Source: Pseudomonas fluorescens (GTDB taxonomy: Bacteria; Pseudomonadota; Gammaproteobacteria; Pseudomonadales; Pseudomonadaceae). Taken from it: a DNA stretch of 64,000 bases. Of the stretch, positions 26,557 through 35,454 are shown piece by piece (positions within the stretch are counted from its first letter, which is position 1; each line of letters opens with the position of its first letter). The notes under the pieces were generated by a model. That model did not search any database. It saw nothing but the letters and a program-made list of their open reading frames with translations, and was not told where the DNA came from. Location: contig NZ_LT907842.1 in the NCBI RefSeq assembly GCF_900215245.1, forward strand, positions 186,001-250,000, given 5' to 3'. A program made the translations under genes and the position numbers.

Positions 26557-26733
26557 ATGATCTCCATGTCCTCTTTCCACGCCATGCTTATCCCCATCCT
26601 GATCGGCATGATCCTGCTCGCGACCGGCTTCAACTTTCGCGACAAGCCCGTCGGCGTGTTTGGCATGTGGGTCGGTATGCTGCTGATCCTGGGAACCGTG
26701 GTTTACAAAATCCTCGCCAAACTGGCGGAATGA
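26557..26733 (+). CDS. Small conserved-type inner-membrane protein (58 aa)
   Basis: A 58-residue open frame, MISMSSFHAMLIPILIGMIL..., ending KILAKLAE. It has two predicted hydrophobic helices (about residues 10-24 and 36-50) separated by a short polar loop with charged residues FRDKPVG, so a two-pass membrane protein. A second in-frame ATG lies at 26566. Codon use has the GC3 bias of its neighbours, which supports a real gene. It ends 72 bp before the MscS-type gene. No function can be assigned; the neighbour suggests an envelope role. Confidence 0.6.
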   Translation: MISMSSFHAMLIPILIGMILLATGFNFRDKPVGVFGMWVGMLLILGTVVYKILAKLAE

Positions 26734-26805
26734 CAAATGCACTCGCATTGGGCATAACGGCCTCGTACACTCGGTCAATTCGTCGTTTCCAAGGTTGACC
26801 GCCTC

Positions 26806-28971
26806 GTGTTTTCCCGTCTTCGTGCCCTGCCCTGCTGTTTCCTGATCGCCCTGCTGATGCTGCTGCCGCTCACGCCTGCCCAAGCCGTGGGCTTGCCCGG
26901 TTTGCTGGGCAGCACCAACAAGACCCAGCCCCAGGCCGACGTGCCGCTGGGGCAGTCGTTGGACGAGGTCATCAAAACCCTGGAAAACGACCGGCAGCGC
27001 ACTCAGTTGCTGAGCGATTTAAAAAAGCTGCGCGAAGCCACGCAAAAGGCCCAACCCGCCGCCGAACAAGGCGTTCTCGGCTTGATCGGCGGCACCCTGG
27101 CCGGCCTTGAGGCACAGTTTTCCGGTGCCGACAGCCCGCTGGGGCGCTGGTCCGACGAAGTTGAACTGGCCAAGGATGAACTCAGCGCGCTGATGATGCC
27201 GGCCAGTGAATGGCTGCCGATCATTTTCGGCTTTGCCGTCATCCTGGCGGTCTGGAGCCTGCTGGCCGCCGCCCTGATCTGGCTCAGCCATCGCGTACGC
27301 GAGCGTTTCGGCCTGCCCGAGGAACTGCCGCAACACCCACGCACCTGGGACATGCTGCGCTTCGCCCTGCGCAAATTGGGGCCGTGGCTGATCGCCCTGG
27401 TCATCACGGTTTACCTGAGCTATGTGCTGCCCTCGTCCCTGGGCAAATCCCTGGCGATGGTATTGGCCTATGCGTTGGTGGTCGGCACCTGTTTCTCGGC
27501 GATCTGCGTGATTGCCTTCTCCGTACTCGACGGCCCGCACCGCCACCGTGCGCTCTACATCCTGCGTCGCCAGGCCTTCCGCCCGCTGTGGCTGATCGGC
27601 AGTTTCGCCGCCTTCGGTGAAGCGCTGAGCGACCCGCGAATGATGCAGGCCCTGGGTCAGCACCTGGCCCACACGGCCGCGACCGTCGCCAATGTGATGG
27701 CGGCATTGTCCACCGGCGTGTTTATCCTGCGCTTCCGCCGGCCGATCGCCCACCTGATCCGCAACCAACCGCTGTCCCGGCGCCTCACACGTCGCGCCCT
27801 CACCGATACGCTCTCGATTATCGGCAGCTTCTGGTATTTACCGGCGCTGTTGCTGGTGGGCATCTCGCTGTTTGCCACCTTCCTGTCCGCTGGCGACACC
27901 AGCACCGCCCTGCGTCAATCGTTGCTATGCACGGTGTTGCTGGTGTTGTGCATGGTGATCAACGGCCTGGTGCGCCGTCATGCGCTCAAGCCGCTACGCG
28001 GGCACAAGCGTCACGCGCTGTACTCCGAGCGCCTGAAAAGCTTCGTGTACACCCTGGCTCATTTGGTCGTGTGGCTGGCGTTTATCGAGCTGGGCTTGCG
28101 CGTCTGGGGCCTGTCGCTGATTCGTTTTACCGAAGGTGACGGCCATGAAATCAGCGTCAAGCTGTTCGGCCTCGGCGGCACGCTGCTGTTTGCCTGGTTG
28201 ATCTGGATCCTCAGCGACACCGCGATCCACCACGCCCTCACGCGTTCGCGCAAAGGCCTGGCCAACGCGCGCGCGCAGACCATGATGCCGCTGATCCGCA
28301 ACGTGCTGTTCGTGACCATCTTTATCATCGCCGCGATCGTCGCCCTGGCGAACATGGGCATGAACGTCACGCCACTGCTGGCCGGTGCCGGTGTGATCGG
28401 CCTGGCCATCGGTTTTGGTGCGCAATCGCTGGTGGCGGACCTGATTACCGGCCTGTTCATCATCATCGAAGACTCCCTGGCCATCGATGACTACGTGGAC
28501 GTCGGCGGCCACCTCGGCACCGTCGAGGGCCTGACCATTCGTACCGTGCGCCTGCGGGACATCGACGGCATCGTGCACACCATTCCGTTCAGCGAAATCA
28601 AGAGCATCAAGAACTACTCGCGGGAGTTCGGCTACGCGATCTTCCGGGTGGCGATCCCCTACAACATGGAAATCGATGACGCCATCAAGTTGATGCGCGA
28701 CGTCGGCCAGAAAATGCGCAACGACCCACTGCAACGCCGCAACATCTGGTCGCCGCTGGAGATTCAGGGCGTGGAAAGCTTTGAGTCCGGCAGTGCGATC
28801 CTGCGCGCGCGCTTTAAAACCGCGCCGATCAAGCAGTGGGAAGTGTCGCGGGCGTTCAACCTGTCGCTCAAGCGCCATCTGGATGAGGCCGGGCTGGATC
28901 TGGCCACGCCACGCTTGAGTGTGCAGGTGGTGACCGCCGGCAGCGTGCAGGAGAAAGATCAACAACAATAA
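26806..28971 (+). CDS. MscS-family mechanosensitive ion channel (large, YbiO-like)
   Basis: Encodes 721 residues, GTG start. A signal-peptide-like N-terminus ending PAQA, a periplasmic helical region (to about residue 130), and several extra membrane helices precede the MscS core. The pore-lining TM3 and beta domain follow: ALANMGMNVTPLLAGAGVIG, LAIGFGAQSLVADLITGLF, DSLAIDDYVDVGGHLGTVEG, and IPFSEIKSIKNYSR. It opens under membrane tension to release osmolytes during hypo-osmotic shock. Length and layout resemble YbiO-type large members. The M20 hydrolase follows after 17 bp. Confidence 0.9.
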   Translation: MFSRLRALPCCFLIALLMLLPLTPAQAVGLPGLLGSTNKTQPQADVPLGQSLDEVIKTLENDRQRTQLLSDLKKLREATQKAQPAAEQGVLGLIGGTLAGLEAQFSGADSPLGRWSDEVELAKDELSALMMPASEWLPIIFGFAVILAVWSLLAAALIWLSHRVRERFGLPEELPQHPRTWDMLRFALRKLGPWLIALVITVYLSYVLPSSLGKSLAMVLAYALVVGTCFSAICVIAFSVLDGPHRHRALYILRRQAFRPLWLIGSFAAFGEALSDPRMMQALGQHLAHTAATVANVMAALSTGVFILRFRRPIAHLIRNQPLSRRLTRRALTDTLSIIGSFWYLPALLLVGISLFATFLSAGDTSTALRQSLLCTVLLVLCMVINGLVRRHALKPLRGHKRHALYSERLKSFVYTLAHLVVWLAFIELGLRVWGLSLIRFTEGDGHEISVKLFGLGGTLLFAWLIWILSDTAIHHALTRSRKGLANARAQTMMPLIRNVLFVTIFIIAAIVALANMGMNVTPLLAGAGVIGLAIGFGAQSLVADLITGLFIIIEDSLAIDDYVDVGGHLGTVEGLTIRTVRLRDIDGIVHTIPFSEIKSIKNYSREFGYAIFRVAIPYNMEIDDAIKLMRDVGQKMRNDPLQRRNIWSPLEIQGVESFESGSAILRARFKTAPIKQWEVSRAFNLSLKRHLDEAGLDLATPRLSVQVVTAGSVQEKDQQQ

Positions 28972-28988
28972 ACTCAGGAGAGGTCGTT

Positions 28989-30335
28989 ATGCGTTTGAAT
29001 GGTCTGACACACCGATGGGTTCTCGGCGTACTGTGCGGGGTCGCCAGCAGCGCGGTCATTGCCGCCACCAGTGGCCAGGACAGCGCCCGCGAGGAAATCG
29101 CCAGCCAGGCCAAGGCGCTGGAGCCGAGCCTGCTGGAAACCCGCCGCGATATCCACGCTCACCCCGAATTGGGCAATACCGAAACACGCACCGCCGAGTT
29201 GGTTGCCAAACAACTTCGCGACCTCGGCCTTGAGGTGAAAACCGGCGTGGCCCGCACCGGTGTCGTCGCCATCTTGAAGGGTGGCCTGCCCGGCCCCACC
29301 GTCGCCCTGCGCGCCGACATGGATGCGCTGCCGGTCAAGGAAGTCGCCGACCTGCCTTTCGCTTCCAAGGCCAAAGGCACCTACTTGGGCAAAGAGGTCG
29401 ACGTGATGCACGCCTGCGGCCACGACGCCCACACCGCGATCCTGCTCAGCACAGCGAAAATCCTGACCGGCATGCGCGACCGCCTGCCCGGCACCGTGGT
29501 GTTTTATTTCCAGCCGGCCGAAGAAGGCCCGAGTGACTTTATCCCCGACGGCAAGAACACCTGGGGCGCGAAAATGATGGTGCAGGAAGGCGTGATGAAG
29601 GCACCCAAGCCGGATGCGGTGTTCGGCCTGCATGTCTGGGCCGGCGTACCGGCCGGACAAATCGCTTACCGCCCGGGCCCGACCCTGGCCAGTTCCGATG
29701 ACCTGCGCATCAAGATCCTCGGCAAACAGACCCACGCCGGCCGCCCCTGGGACGGCATCGACCCGATCACCGTCGGCGCGCAGACCATTGTTGGCCTGCA
29801 AACCGTGGTCAGCCGGCGTACCGACATCTCGTCATTTCCGTCGGTGGTGAGCATTGGCACCATCAACGGCGGCACGCGCTATAACATCATCCCCGAGTCG
29901 CTCGACATGAGCGGCACCATTCGCTCCTACGATTACGGCATTCGCCAGAAGCTGCACGCGGATGTGCGTCAGACCGTGGAAAAAATCGCCGAGAGTGGCG
30001 GCGCCAAGGCCGAAGTCACCATCATCGAGAAGTACGACCCCACCATCAACAACCCGGCGCTGACCGAGAAAATGCTGCCAAGCCTGCGCTGGGCGGCCAA
30101 CGATGATGTGGTGCAAGGGCCGCTGGTGGGCGGCGCCGAGGACTTCTCGTTTTACGCCAAGGAAGCGCCGGGGCTGTTTGTGTTTCTGGGCGTGACGCCG
30201 AGGGACCAGGACATGAGCAAAGCGCCACCGAACCATAATCCGGGGTTCTTTGTGGACGAGTCGGCGTTGGTGGTGGGAGTGCGGACACTGGCGTCGTTGG
30301 CCACGGATTATCTGTATACCAACACGCAGCCGTAA
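28989..30335 (+). CDS. Periplasmic M20-family amidohydrolase
   Basis: Encodes 448 residues with an N-terminal signal sequence (about 26 residues, ..CGVASSAVIAA). It is an M20D-type metallopeptidase/aminoacylase resembling hippurate or IAA-amino-acid hydrolases. Metal and catalytic motifs are RRDIHAHPELGNTET, ADMDALPVKE, MHACGHDAHTAILL, FQPAEEGPSDF, FGLHVWAG, and a late GGAEDFSFYAKEAPG. The dimerisation domain begins at KQTHAGRPWDGIDPI. It probably deacylates an N-acyl amino acid in the periplasm; the natural substrate is unknown. Possibly cotranscribed with the upstream channel gene. Confidence 0.88.
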   Translation: MRLNGLTHRWVLGVLCGVASSAVIAATSGQDSAREEIASQAKALEPSLLETRRDIHAHPELGNTETRTAELVAKQLRDLGLEVKTGVARTGVVAILKGGLPGPTVALRADMDALPVKEVADLPFASKAKGTYLGKEVDVMHACGHDAHTAILLSTAKILTGMRDRLPGTVVFYFQPAEEGPSDFIPDGKNTWGAKMMVQEGVMKAPKPDAVFGLHVWAGVPAGQIAYRPGPTLASSDDLRIKILGKQTHAGRPWDGIDPITVGAQTIVGLQTVVSRRTDISSFPSVVSIGTINGGTRYNIIPESLDMSGTIRSYDYGIRQKLHADVRQTVEKIAESGGAKAEVTIIEKYDPTINNPALTEKMLPSLRWAANDDVVQGPLVGGAEDFSFYAKEAPGLFVFLGVTPRDQDMSKAPPNHNPGFFVDESALVVGVRTLASLATDYLYTNTQP

Positions 30336-30340
30336 TGCTT

Positions 30341-30432
30341 TATGTGGGAGCGGGCTTGCTCGCGAAGGCGTTGGATCAGTCAATACTTGCGTTAACTGAC
30401 ACACCGCATTCGCGAGCAAGCCCGCTCCCACA
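30341..30432. repeat. REPIN between M20 hydrolase and mbtH-like gene
   Basis: TATGTGGGAGCGGGCTTGCT / CGAGCAAGCCCGCTCCCACA inverted arms around a 40-bp spacer, at the junction of convergent genes. A third degenerate partial REP (AAGCCCGCTCC) follows at 30433-30445. Confidence 0.88.
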
Positions 30433-30453
30433 CAAGCCCGCTCCGACCGTGTG

Positions 30454-30678
30454 TCAGCCAGCCAGCGCAGCGCCATCCATCTTCTGGCGCAGGCTCAGGG
30501 GGCGCATATCGGTCCAGACTTCTTCGATGTAAGCCAGGCACTCTTGCTTCATGCCGCTCTTGCCCACGGTGCGCCAGCCTTCCGGTACGACCTTGTAGTC
30601 GGGCCAGATGGAATACTGTTCTTCGTGGTTGACCACTACCTGAAACAGGATGTCGTCGCGGTCAAATACTGAGGTCAT
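30454..30678 (-). CDS. MbtH-like NRPS accessory protein
   Basis: Encodes 74 residues. MbtH-like proteins bind and activate or solubilise adenylation domains of non-ribosomal peptide synthetases. The signature is clear: [18 protein letters not shown], then [11 protein letters not shown] and the C-terminal W-T-D-MRP ([13 protein letters not shown]), with the three conserved Trp. RBS GGAG lies 9 nt upstream. Preceded by a CTAATT-type PvdS box, it lies just downstream of pvdH and presumably serves PvdL and other pyoverdine synthetases. Confidence 0.95.
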   Translation of the reverse strand: MTSVFDRDDILFQVVVNHEEQYSIWPDYKVVPEGWRTVGKSGMKQECLAYIEEVWTDMRPLSLRQKMDGAALAG

Positions 30679-30740
30679 TGCTGTTCTCCATCGCTAACAA
30701 GGCTCGCTGCGCACCATGCGCAGCACTGATATCTGTAGAA

Positions 30741-30765
30741 ACGTACCGGGCTTGCGAAAAATTAG
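30741..30765 (-). promoter_or_regulatory. PvdS iron-starvation box of the mbtH-like gene (variant)
   Basis: On the minus strand CTAATT-N16-CGT, one base off the canonical CTAAAT-N16/17-CGT. It lies 62 bp upstream of the mbtH-like start, and its CTAATT covers the pvdH stop codon. The identical variant occurs before pvdG. Confidence 0.65.
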
Positions 30766-32174
30766 AGGCTGGCGACCGCTGCCGCCAAGGCGCGACCGAA
30801 GATCTCGGCAACCCGGTCGACCTCGGCGGCGGTAATCACCAGCGGTGGCAGGAAGCGCACCACACAGCCATGCCGACCGCCCAACTCCAGGATCAAGCCA
30901 CGCTTGAGGCATTCACGCTGCACCAGCGGGGCCAGTTGGCGATGCACCGGCGGGTGTCCCTGGATATCCAGGCTGCCGTTCGGGTCCACCAGTTCCACCC
31001 CCAGCATCAACCCGCGACCACGAATATCCCCCAGATACGCGAAATCCCGCTGCAGGATGCGCAGGTGTTCGCCAAGGCGCTCACCCATGGCGGCCGCATG
31101 ACCGGCCACGTCGTGCGTCTTGAGGTAACGCATCACCGCCGAGCCCGCCGCCATCGCCATCTGATTGCCACGGAAGGTCCCGGCATGCGCGCCCGGTAGC
31201 CAGGTGTCGAGCCAGTCGCGATACACCACCACGGCCAGCGGCAAGCTACCGCCGATGGCCTTGGACATCACCACCACATCCGGGATGATGCCGGCATGCT
31301 CGAAGGCAAACATCTTGCCGGTACGGCCGAAACCGCTCTGGATTTCATCAACAATCAATGCCACGCCCGCCTGCTCGGTGATGCGGCGCAAGCCCCGCAG
31401 CCAATCAAGATCGGCCGGAATCACCCCGCCCTCACCCTGCACCACCTCGACAATCACCGCCGCCGGCAACAACACCCCGGCTTCCGGGTCGTTCAGCAGA
31501 TTTTCCAGGTAATGCAGATTGACCCGCACGCCTTCCGCGCCACCCAGGCCGAAGGGGCAGCGGTAGTCATAGGGGAAAGGCAGAAACTGCACGCCATTAC
31601 CGAGCAAGGCGCCCAACGGCTTTTTCGGCCCCAGGCTGCCCATCAGGCTGAGTGCGCCCTGGCTCATGCCGTGATAACCGCCCTGGAATGACAGCACCGT
31701 GCTACGACCGGTGGCCGTGCGCACCAGCTTCAACGCGGCTTCCACTGCGTCGGTGCCGGTGGGGCCGCAGAACTGAATTTTCGCTTCTTGCGCAAGCGCT
31801 GCAGGCAACAGGCCGAACAGGTCCTGCACGAACTGGTCCTTGACCGGCGTCGTCAGGTCGAGGGTGTGCAGCGGGAGCTCGTCGCTGAGGACCTGCTGGA
31901 TGGCTGCGATCACCACCGGGTGGTTATGGCCCAACGCCAAGGTGCCCGCACCCGCCAGGCAGTCGATGAAACTGCGGCCTTCCACGTCTTCCACGTAGAT
32001 CCCCTTGGCACGCTTGAGAGCCAGGGGGATACGCCGTGGGTAGCTGCGGGCGTTGGATTCCTGCTGGCGTTGGCGGGCCAACAGTGGGGTTTCGTCGAAT
32101 TGGTAGAGCGTTTCCGCGGGTGCCGGGTTGGCATACACCGGGGCGTCTTCGATACGGCTGGTAGCGACTGACAT
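30762..32174 (-). CDS. pvdH: L-2,4-diaminobutyrate:2-oxoglutarate aminotransferase PvdH
   Basis: Encodes 470 residues from ATG 32174 (MSVATSRIEDAPVYANPAPA). A class III PLP aminotransferase that makes 2,4-diaminobutyrate from aspartate semialdehyde for the pyoverdine chromophore. Visible are FIDCLAGAGTLALGHNHP, GPTGTDAVEAALKLVRTATG, FQGGYHGMSQGAL, DEIQSGFGRTGKMFAFEHAG, and the PLP lysine in VVMSKAIGGSLPLAV. A longer open frame of 27 codons exists upstream but the PvdS promoter and typical N-terminus favour 32174. Its product is used by the third A domain of PvdL. Confidence 0.94.
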   Translation of the reverse strand: MSVATSRIEDAPVYANPAPAETLYQFDETPLLARQRQQESNARSYPRRIPLALKRAKGIYVEDVEGRSFIDCLAGAGTLALGHNHPVVIAAIQQVLSDELPLHTLDLTTPVKDQFVQDLFGLLPAALAQEAKIQFCGPTGTDAVEAALKLVRTATGRSTVLSFQGGYHGMSQGALSLMGSLGPKKPLGALLGNGVQFLPFPYDYRCPFGLGGAEGVRVNLHYLENLLNDPEAGVLLPAAVIVEVVQGEGGVIPADLDWLRGLRRITEQAGVALIVDEIQSGFGRTGKMFAFEHAGIIPDVVVMSKAIGGSLPLAVVVYRDWLDTWLPGAHAGTFRGNQMAMAAGSAVMRYLKTHDVAGHAAAMGERLGEHLRILQRDFAYLGDIRGRGLMLGVELVDPNGSLDIQGHPPVHRQLAPLVQRECLKRGLILELGGRHGCVVRFLPPLVITAAEVDRVAEIFGRALAAAVASL

Positions 32175-32249
32175 CTCTCGATCCCTCAATACGCGGGTGG
32201 GGTGACCAAACTGCCGATCCGTGATGCGCACGGATTTCATGTTCTGGAG

Positions 32250-32275
32250 ACGCACCAGCGCTGAGTGGATTTAGG
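32250..32275 (-). promoter_or_regulatory. PvdS iron-starvation box of pvdH
   Basis: Minus-strand CCTAAAT followed by exactly 16 nt and CGT, the canonical PvdS-dependent promoter (TAAAT/CGT), 75 bp upstream of the pvdH start. Confidence 0.85.
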
Positions 32276-32296
32276 CTTGTTATGGTTTTTGAGCGG

Positions 32297-32322
32297 ATTC
32301 GCGAGCAAGCCCGCTGCCACCC
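32297..32322. repeat. Solitary REP fragment
   Basis: TTCGCGAGCAAGCCCGCTGC is a single REP arm with no partner. It lies between the amidase stop and the pvdH promoter. Confidence 0.7.
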
Positions 32323-32369
32323 TTGGATCTCAGTGCATCAGGTCGATGGGCTGCGCCGAGCACTCAAGC

Positions 32370-33137
32370 TCACGCCGCCCGGTACCGCTCATTCAACGCA
32401 TACAAAATCGCACACGTTTCGCCATCCAGAACCCCACCATAATTGCGGCTTCGAAAGTGCATCTGAAACGCCCGCGTTCTCAACTCAAAGGCCCGGCGAT
32501 TCTCAGCCGGCTTATAGCCATACCGCTGAAACGCCCGCTCCACCTCTACTTCCGGCGGCAGCCCCAACGAAAACCGCCGTTGATACAGCCCCCGCGTCGA
32601 CTCATCAAACCAGGCCCCGATCCCGGCCTCGAACAAACACCGCCAAGGCAACCGAGGCCCCGGATCACTCTTGCGCCAATACGCCACATCCGAATGCCCA
32701 AGTACGTCAGTCGGCCCAACCTGCGGGTATCGCGCGAGTAGGTCGCGCATCAACGCAACCAACACGTCAACCTGCTCCTCACCGTAAGCAGGAAAGGTAA
32801 ATACGCCGCCATCATCGCGCGCCACGTTGACTATCTCGATGCCAATGGAGCGGCTATTGAGGTTACCCCGCCCAGCCCAATGGCTCACTCCGGCATGCCA
32901 GGCGCGCTGGTCCTCAGGCACCAGGCGAAACGCACGTAATTCGCCATAGCCGAGCGCCCGGTAGCCGCTGTCATCCGCGTCCGGCACCAGGTAGTGAGCA
33001 CTGACGCCATCCTGGGTGAGGGTACGCAGGGACGAGGCAAAGGGCGCCGCCGTGTAATGCAGGATCACTTGGCGCACGGGTTCACCGTTGCGTTGATTGA
33101 AATCCCTGGCTGGGAAACTGCTGTCGATCACCAACAT
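32370..33137 (-). CDS. AmpD/AmiD-like N-acetylmuramoyl-L-alanine amidase
   Basis: Encodes 255 residues from ATG 33137 (MLVIDSSFPARDFNQR) with AAGGACG upstream. Amidase_2 fold with the zinc ligands in VILHYTAAP, RAWHAGVSHWAG and LGHSDVAYWRKSDPGP, plus SIGIEIVN. A C-terminal peptidoglycan-binding-like helical domain (AFQRYGYKPA..RAFQMHFR) is characteristic of the AmiD/AmpDh group rather than cytosolic AmpD. It cleaves the muramic acid-peptide bond in wall recycling or turnover. I see no clear signal peptide, so location is uncertain. It is isolated between pvd and dsb genes on the same strand. Confidence 0.88.
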   Translation of the reverse strand: MLVIDSSFPARDFNQRNGEPVRQVILHYTAAPFASSLRTLTQDGVSAHYLVPDADDSGYRALGYGELRAFRLVPEDQRAWHAGVSHWAGRGNLNSRSIGIEIVNVARDDGGVFTFPAYGEEQVDVLVALMRDLLARYPQVGPTDVLGHSDVAYWRKSDPGPRLPWRCLFEAGIGAWFDESTRGLYQRRFSLGLPPEVEVERAFQRYGYKPAENRRAFELRTRAFQMHFRSRNYGGVLDGETCAILYALNERYRAA

Positions 33138-33263
33138 AAGAACCGTCCTTTTCAGTACAGGCCGAGTCATTCGGCCCGTTCAAGCGCAAAAACATTACCG
33201 CCATCCTGAAGGGATGAATGCCAGCAGGGGCGGTAACTATTTTTGGCACTTGAAAAGAACTGA

Positions 33264-34583
33264 TCAGCGCCGCAATGGCATGCCCAGATCGACCCGCAAA
33301 CCATCCGGTTGGCTGTCGAACGTCAAGGAGCAAGAGCAGCGTTGCACGATTGCCTGAACAATCGCCAACCCCAGGCCACAGCCCTCGCTGCTGCCATTGC
33401 GCCAGAAGCGCTGGGTCAGGTATTGCAGGTCTTCGCTGGAGATTTGCTTGCCATGGTCACGCACGCGAAACACTACCGTGTCGGCCGTGGCGAACACATT
33501 CAACTCCACACGGGTGTCGTGCGGGGTATGGCGCAAAGCGTTATCCAACAGATTGCGCAGGGCCGCGACGGCCAGGGCCACCGGCATTTCCACCGGCGTT
33601 TGCGTGAGGTTCTGCGCGAGGAGCAGATCGATGCGCCGGTTGTCGCCAGCGTTCGCATCCTGGATCGCCAGCCGCGCGACTTGCTCAGCACTCGATTGCA
33701 GGCCGTCGTCGAACGACAGGCTGCCCTCCACCCTCGCCAACAGCAGCAATTGCTCCAACGTACGATGCAGGCGGTCGGCGCCTTCTTCGGCATGCGCCAG
33801 GGACTGGTCGCGCGCCGCACCTTCGGTCATGCGCGCCACTTGCAGGTGGGTCTTGATCGCCGTCAGCGGGCTGCGCAGTTCGTGGGCGGCGTCGCCGGTG
33901 AGGCGGCGCTCACGTTCGATGGTCTTGGCGATACGCTGCAACAGTTGGTTCTGGGTATCGAGCAGCGGTTTCAACTCGCTGGGCAACGGATGAATCTGCA
34001 GCGGTTCGAGGGAGTCCGCGCTGCGGCGCATCAATGCATCGCGCATGCGGTTGAGCGGCAACAGGCTCTGGCCGATGCCCAGCCACAGCAAGCACAGGCA
34101 GCCCAACAGGGCGACACCCACCGGCACCGAAGCCGCCAGCAATATCGACAGGTTCAACGCCTCGCGCTCCACCTGGCGGTCGGCGGTGGTGATCAGCAAG
34201 TCGCCCCGAGACAAGGTGAAACTGCGCCAGCTTACGCCGTCGATCACCTGATCGCGAAAGCCACTCCTGCGCGACTCCAGGCCTTCATCCGGGGTCATGT
34301 GGCTGCGTGCGAGGATTTCCCCGCGCACGGAGCTGACCTGGCAAGCCATGCCGCCCGGCACATTCAGTTGCTCGGTGCGCAAACGCGTGCCCGCGCTCAC
34401 ACTGGCCAGGCCGGGCATTTGCTCGGTCAACCCTGCCACCATGCGCGCCGACGCCACCAAACGCTGGTCGAGGGAAAACATCATCTGGTTGCGCAGATCG
34501 TTGAGCATCCAGGCCGCCGCCAGCACCCAGATCAGCACAAAAGCAGCGCCCAGCTTGAACGTCAGGCGCAGGCGCAGGCTCAT
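33264..34583 (-). CDS. dsbS: Sensor histidine kinase DsbS-like
   Basis: Encodes 439 residues from ATG 34583, overlapping the upstream regulator stop by 1 bp; a GTG one codon earlier is possible. Layout: TM1 (about 8-28), a periplasmic domain of about 120 residues, TM2 (about 146-168), HAMP-like linker, HisKA (GDAAHELRSPLTAIKTHLQV with the phospho-His), and HATPase (NLLDNALRHTP, GCGLGLAI). A single periplasmic Cys at residue 81 (GGMACQVSS; 82 with the GTG start) is notable. P. aeruginosa DsbS, as I recall, senses copper via Cys82. It pairs with the adjacent response regulator and faces dsbDEG, the gene order known for DsbRS. Confidence 0.85.
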   Translation of the reverse strand: MSLRLRLTFKLGAAFVLIWVLAAAWMLNDLRNQMMFSLDQRLVASARMVAGLTEQMPGLASVSAGTRLRTEQLNVPGGMACQVSSVRGEILARSHMTPDEGLESRRSGFRDQVIDGVSWRSFTLSRGDLLITTADRQVEREALNLSILLAASVPVGVALLGCLCLLWLGIGQSLLPLNRMRDALMRRSADSLEPLQIHPLPSELKPLLDTQNQLLQRIAKTIERERRLTGDAAHELRSPLTAIKTHLQVARMTEGAARDQSLAHAEEGADRLHRTLEQLLLLARVEGSLSFDDGLQSSAEQVARLAIQDANAGDNRRIDLLLAQNLTQTPVEMPVALAVAALRNLLDNALRHTPHDTRVELNVFATADTVVFRVRDHGKQISSEDLQYLTQRFWRNGSSEGCGLGLAIVQAIVQRCSCSLTFDSQPDGLRVDLGMPLRR

Positions 34584-35278
34584 CACGAAGCGTGGTCTCC
34601 TTCGTCAGCCGCACCACCATCAGCCGTACCCAGGCGATAACCCAGGCCACGCACGGTCTCGACGATGCCGTTGCCCAATTTGCGTCGCAGGTGGTGGATG
34701 TGCACGTTGAGGGCGTTACTTTCCAGTTCGTCGTTGAACCCGTAGACACTGTCCTTGAGCTGTTCGCTGGAGAGCACCCGGCCTTTGTTATGCAGCAGGG
34801 CCTGCAACAGGGCTTGCTCCCGACGGGAAAGGTCTACCGGCTGGCCGGCCAGGAAGGTTTCGCGACTGCTGGGGTCGTAGGCCAGATGGCCGTGTTCGAT
34901 CAGGTTGACCCGGCGCCCGGCAACCCGCCGCAACAGGGTTTGCAGGCGTGCGGCCAGTTCGCGCAGGTCAAAGGGTTTAAGCAGGTAATCGTCGGCACCG
35001 GCCTGCAAGCCATCGACACGGTTGGTCACCGAATCGCGCGCCGTGAGGATCAGCACCGGAATTTCCAGGCCCTGGCTGCGCTGTTGCTGCAGCAGCTTGA
35101 GGCCGTCTTCGTCGGGCAAGCCGAGGTCGAGCACCATGATGTCGAACGTGGCTGCCTTGAGCATCGCGCGTGCGGCCGCGGCCGTGGCCACGCGCTCGAC
35201 GGTAAAGCCCTGGGCGCCGAGCCCGGCCACGATGCCGCTGGCGATCAGTTCGTCGTCTTCACAGACCAGTACGTGCAT
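34583..35278 (-). CDS. dsbR: OmpR/PhoB-family response regulator DsbR-like
   Basis: Encodes 231 residues. Receiver domain with CEDDE acidic pocket, phospho-acceptor Asp51 in IMVLDLGLPDEDG, and conserved TAR and DYLLKPFDL (Lys). The C-terminal winged helix has LSRREQALLQALL, and ALNVHIHHLRRKLG as recognition helix region, then VRGLGYRLG. It is cotranscribed with the kinase and divergent from dsbD. The GGTTAATCA tandem repeat in the intergenic region is the likely binding site. Homologues activate disulfide-isomerase genes under copper stress. Confidence 0.87.
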   Translation of the reverse strand: MHVLVCEDDELIASGIVAGLGAQGFTVERVATAAAARAMLKAATFDIMVLDLGLPDEDGLKLLQQQRSQGLEIPVLILTARDSVTNRVDGLQAGADDYLLKPFDLRELAARLQTLLRRVAGRRVNLIEHGHLAYDPSSRETFLAGQPVDLSRREQALLQALLHNKGRVLSSEQLKDSVYGFNDELESNALNVHIHHLRRKLGNGIVETVRGLGYRLGTADGGAADEGDHAS

Positions 35279-35388
35279 GGTTAACCCTTCATGAATGATG
35301 GGGGGATTAAAGATCCAGCGGATTAAGTGCCGATTATGCCGTGAAAAGAGGCGCGCTCAGCGCCGCCCTTCACTTTAGAATAGCGCCC

Positions 35389-35408
35389 GGTTAATCATCG
35401 GTTAATCA
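35389..35408 (+). promoter_or_regulatory. Tandem GGTTAATCA repeat (likely DsbR operator)
   Basis: GGTTAATCATCGGTTAATCA, a direct repeat of 9 bp with an exact 11-bp period, the spacing preferred by dimeric OmpR-family regulators. It lies 46 bp upstream of dsbD with CTAACT (about 35427) as a possible -10, so it would overlap the -35 region as in class II activation. A second pair, GGATTAA at 35304 and 35320, lies nearer dsbR. Confidence 0.6.
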
Positions 35409-35454
35409 ACACCACACATTGTGTGCCTAACTTGCATCGAACTAAGGCTTGACC

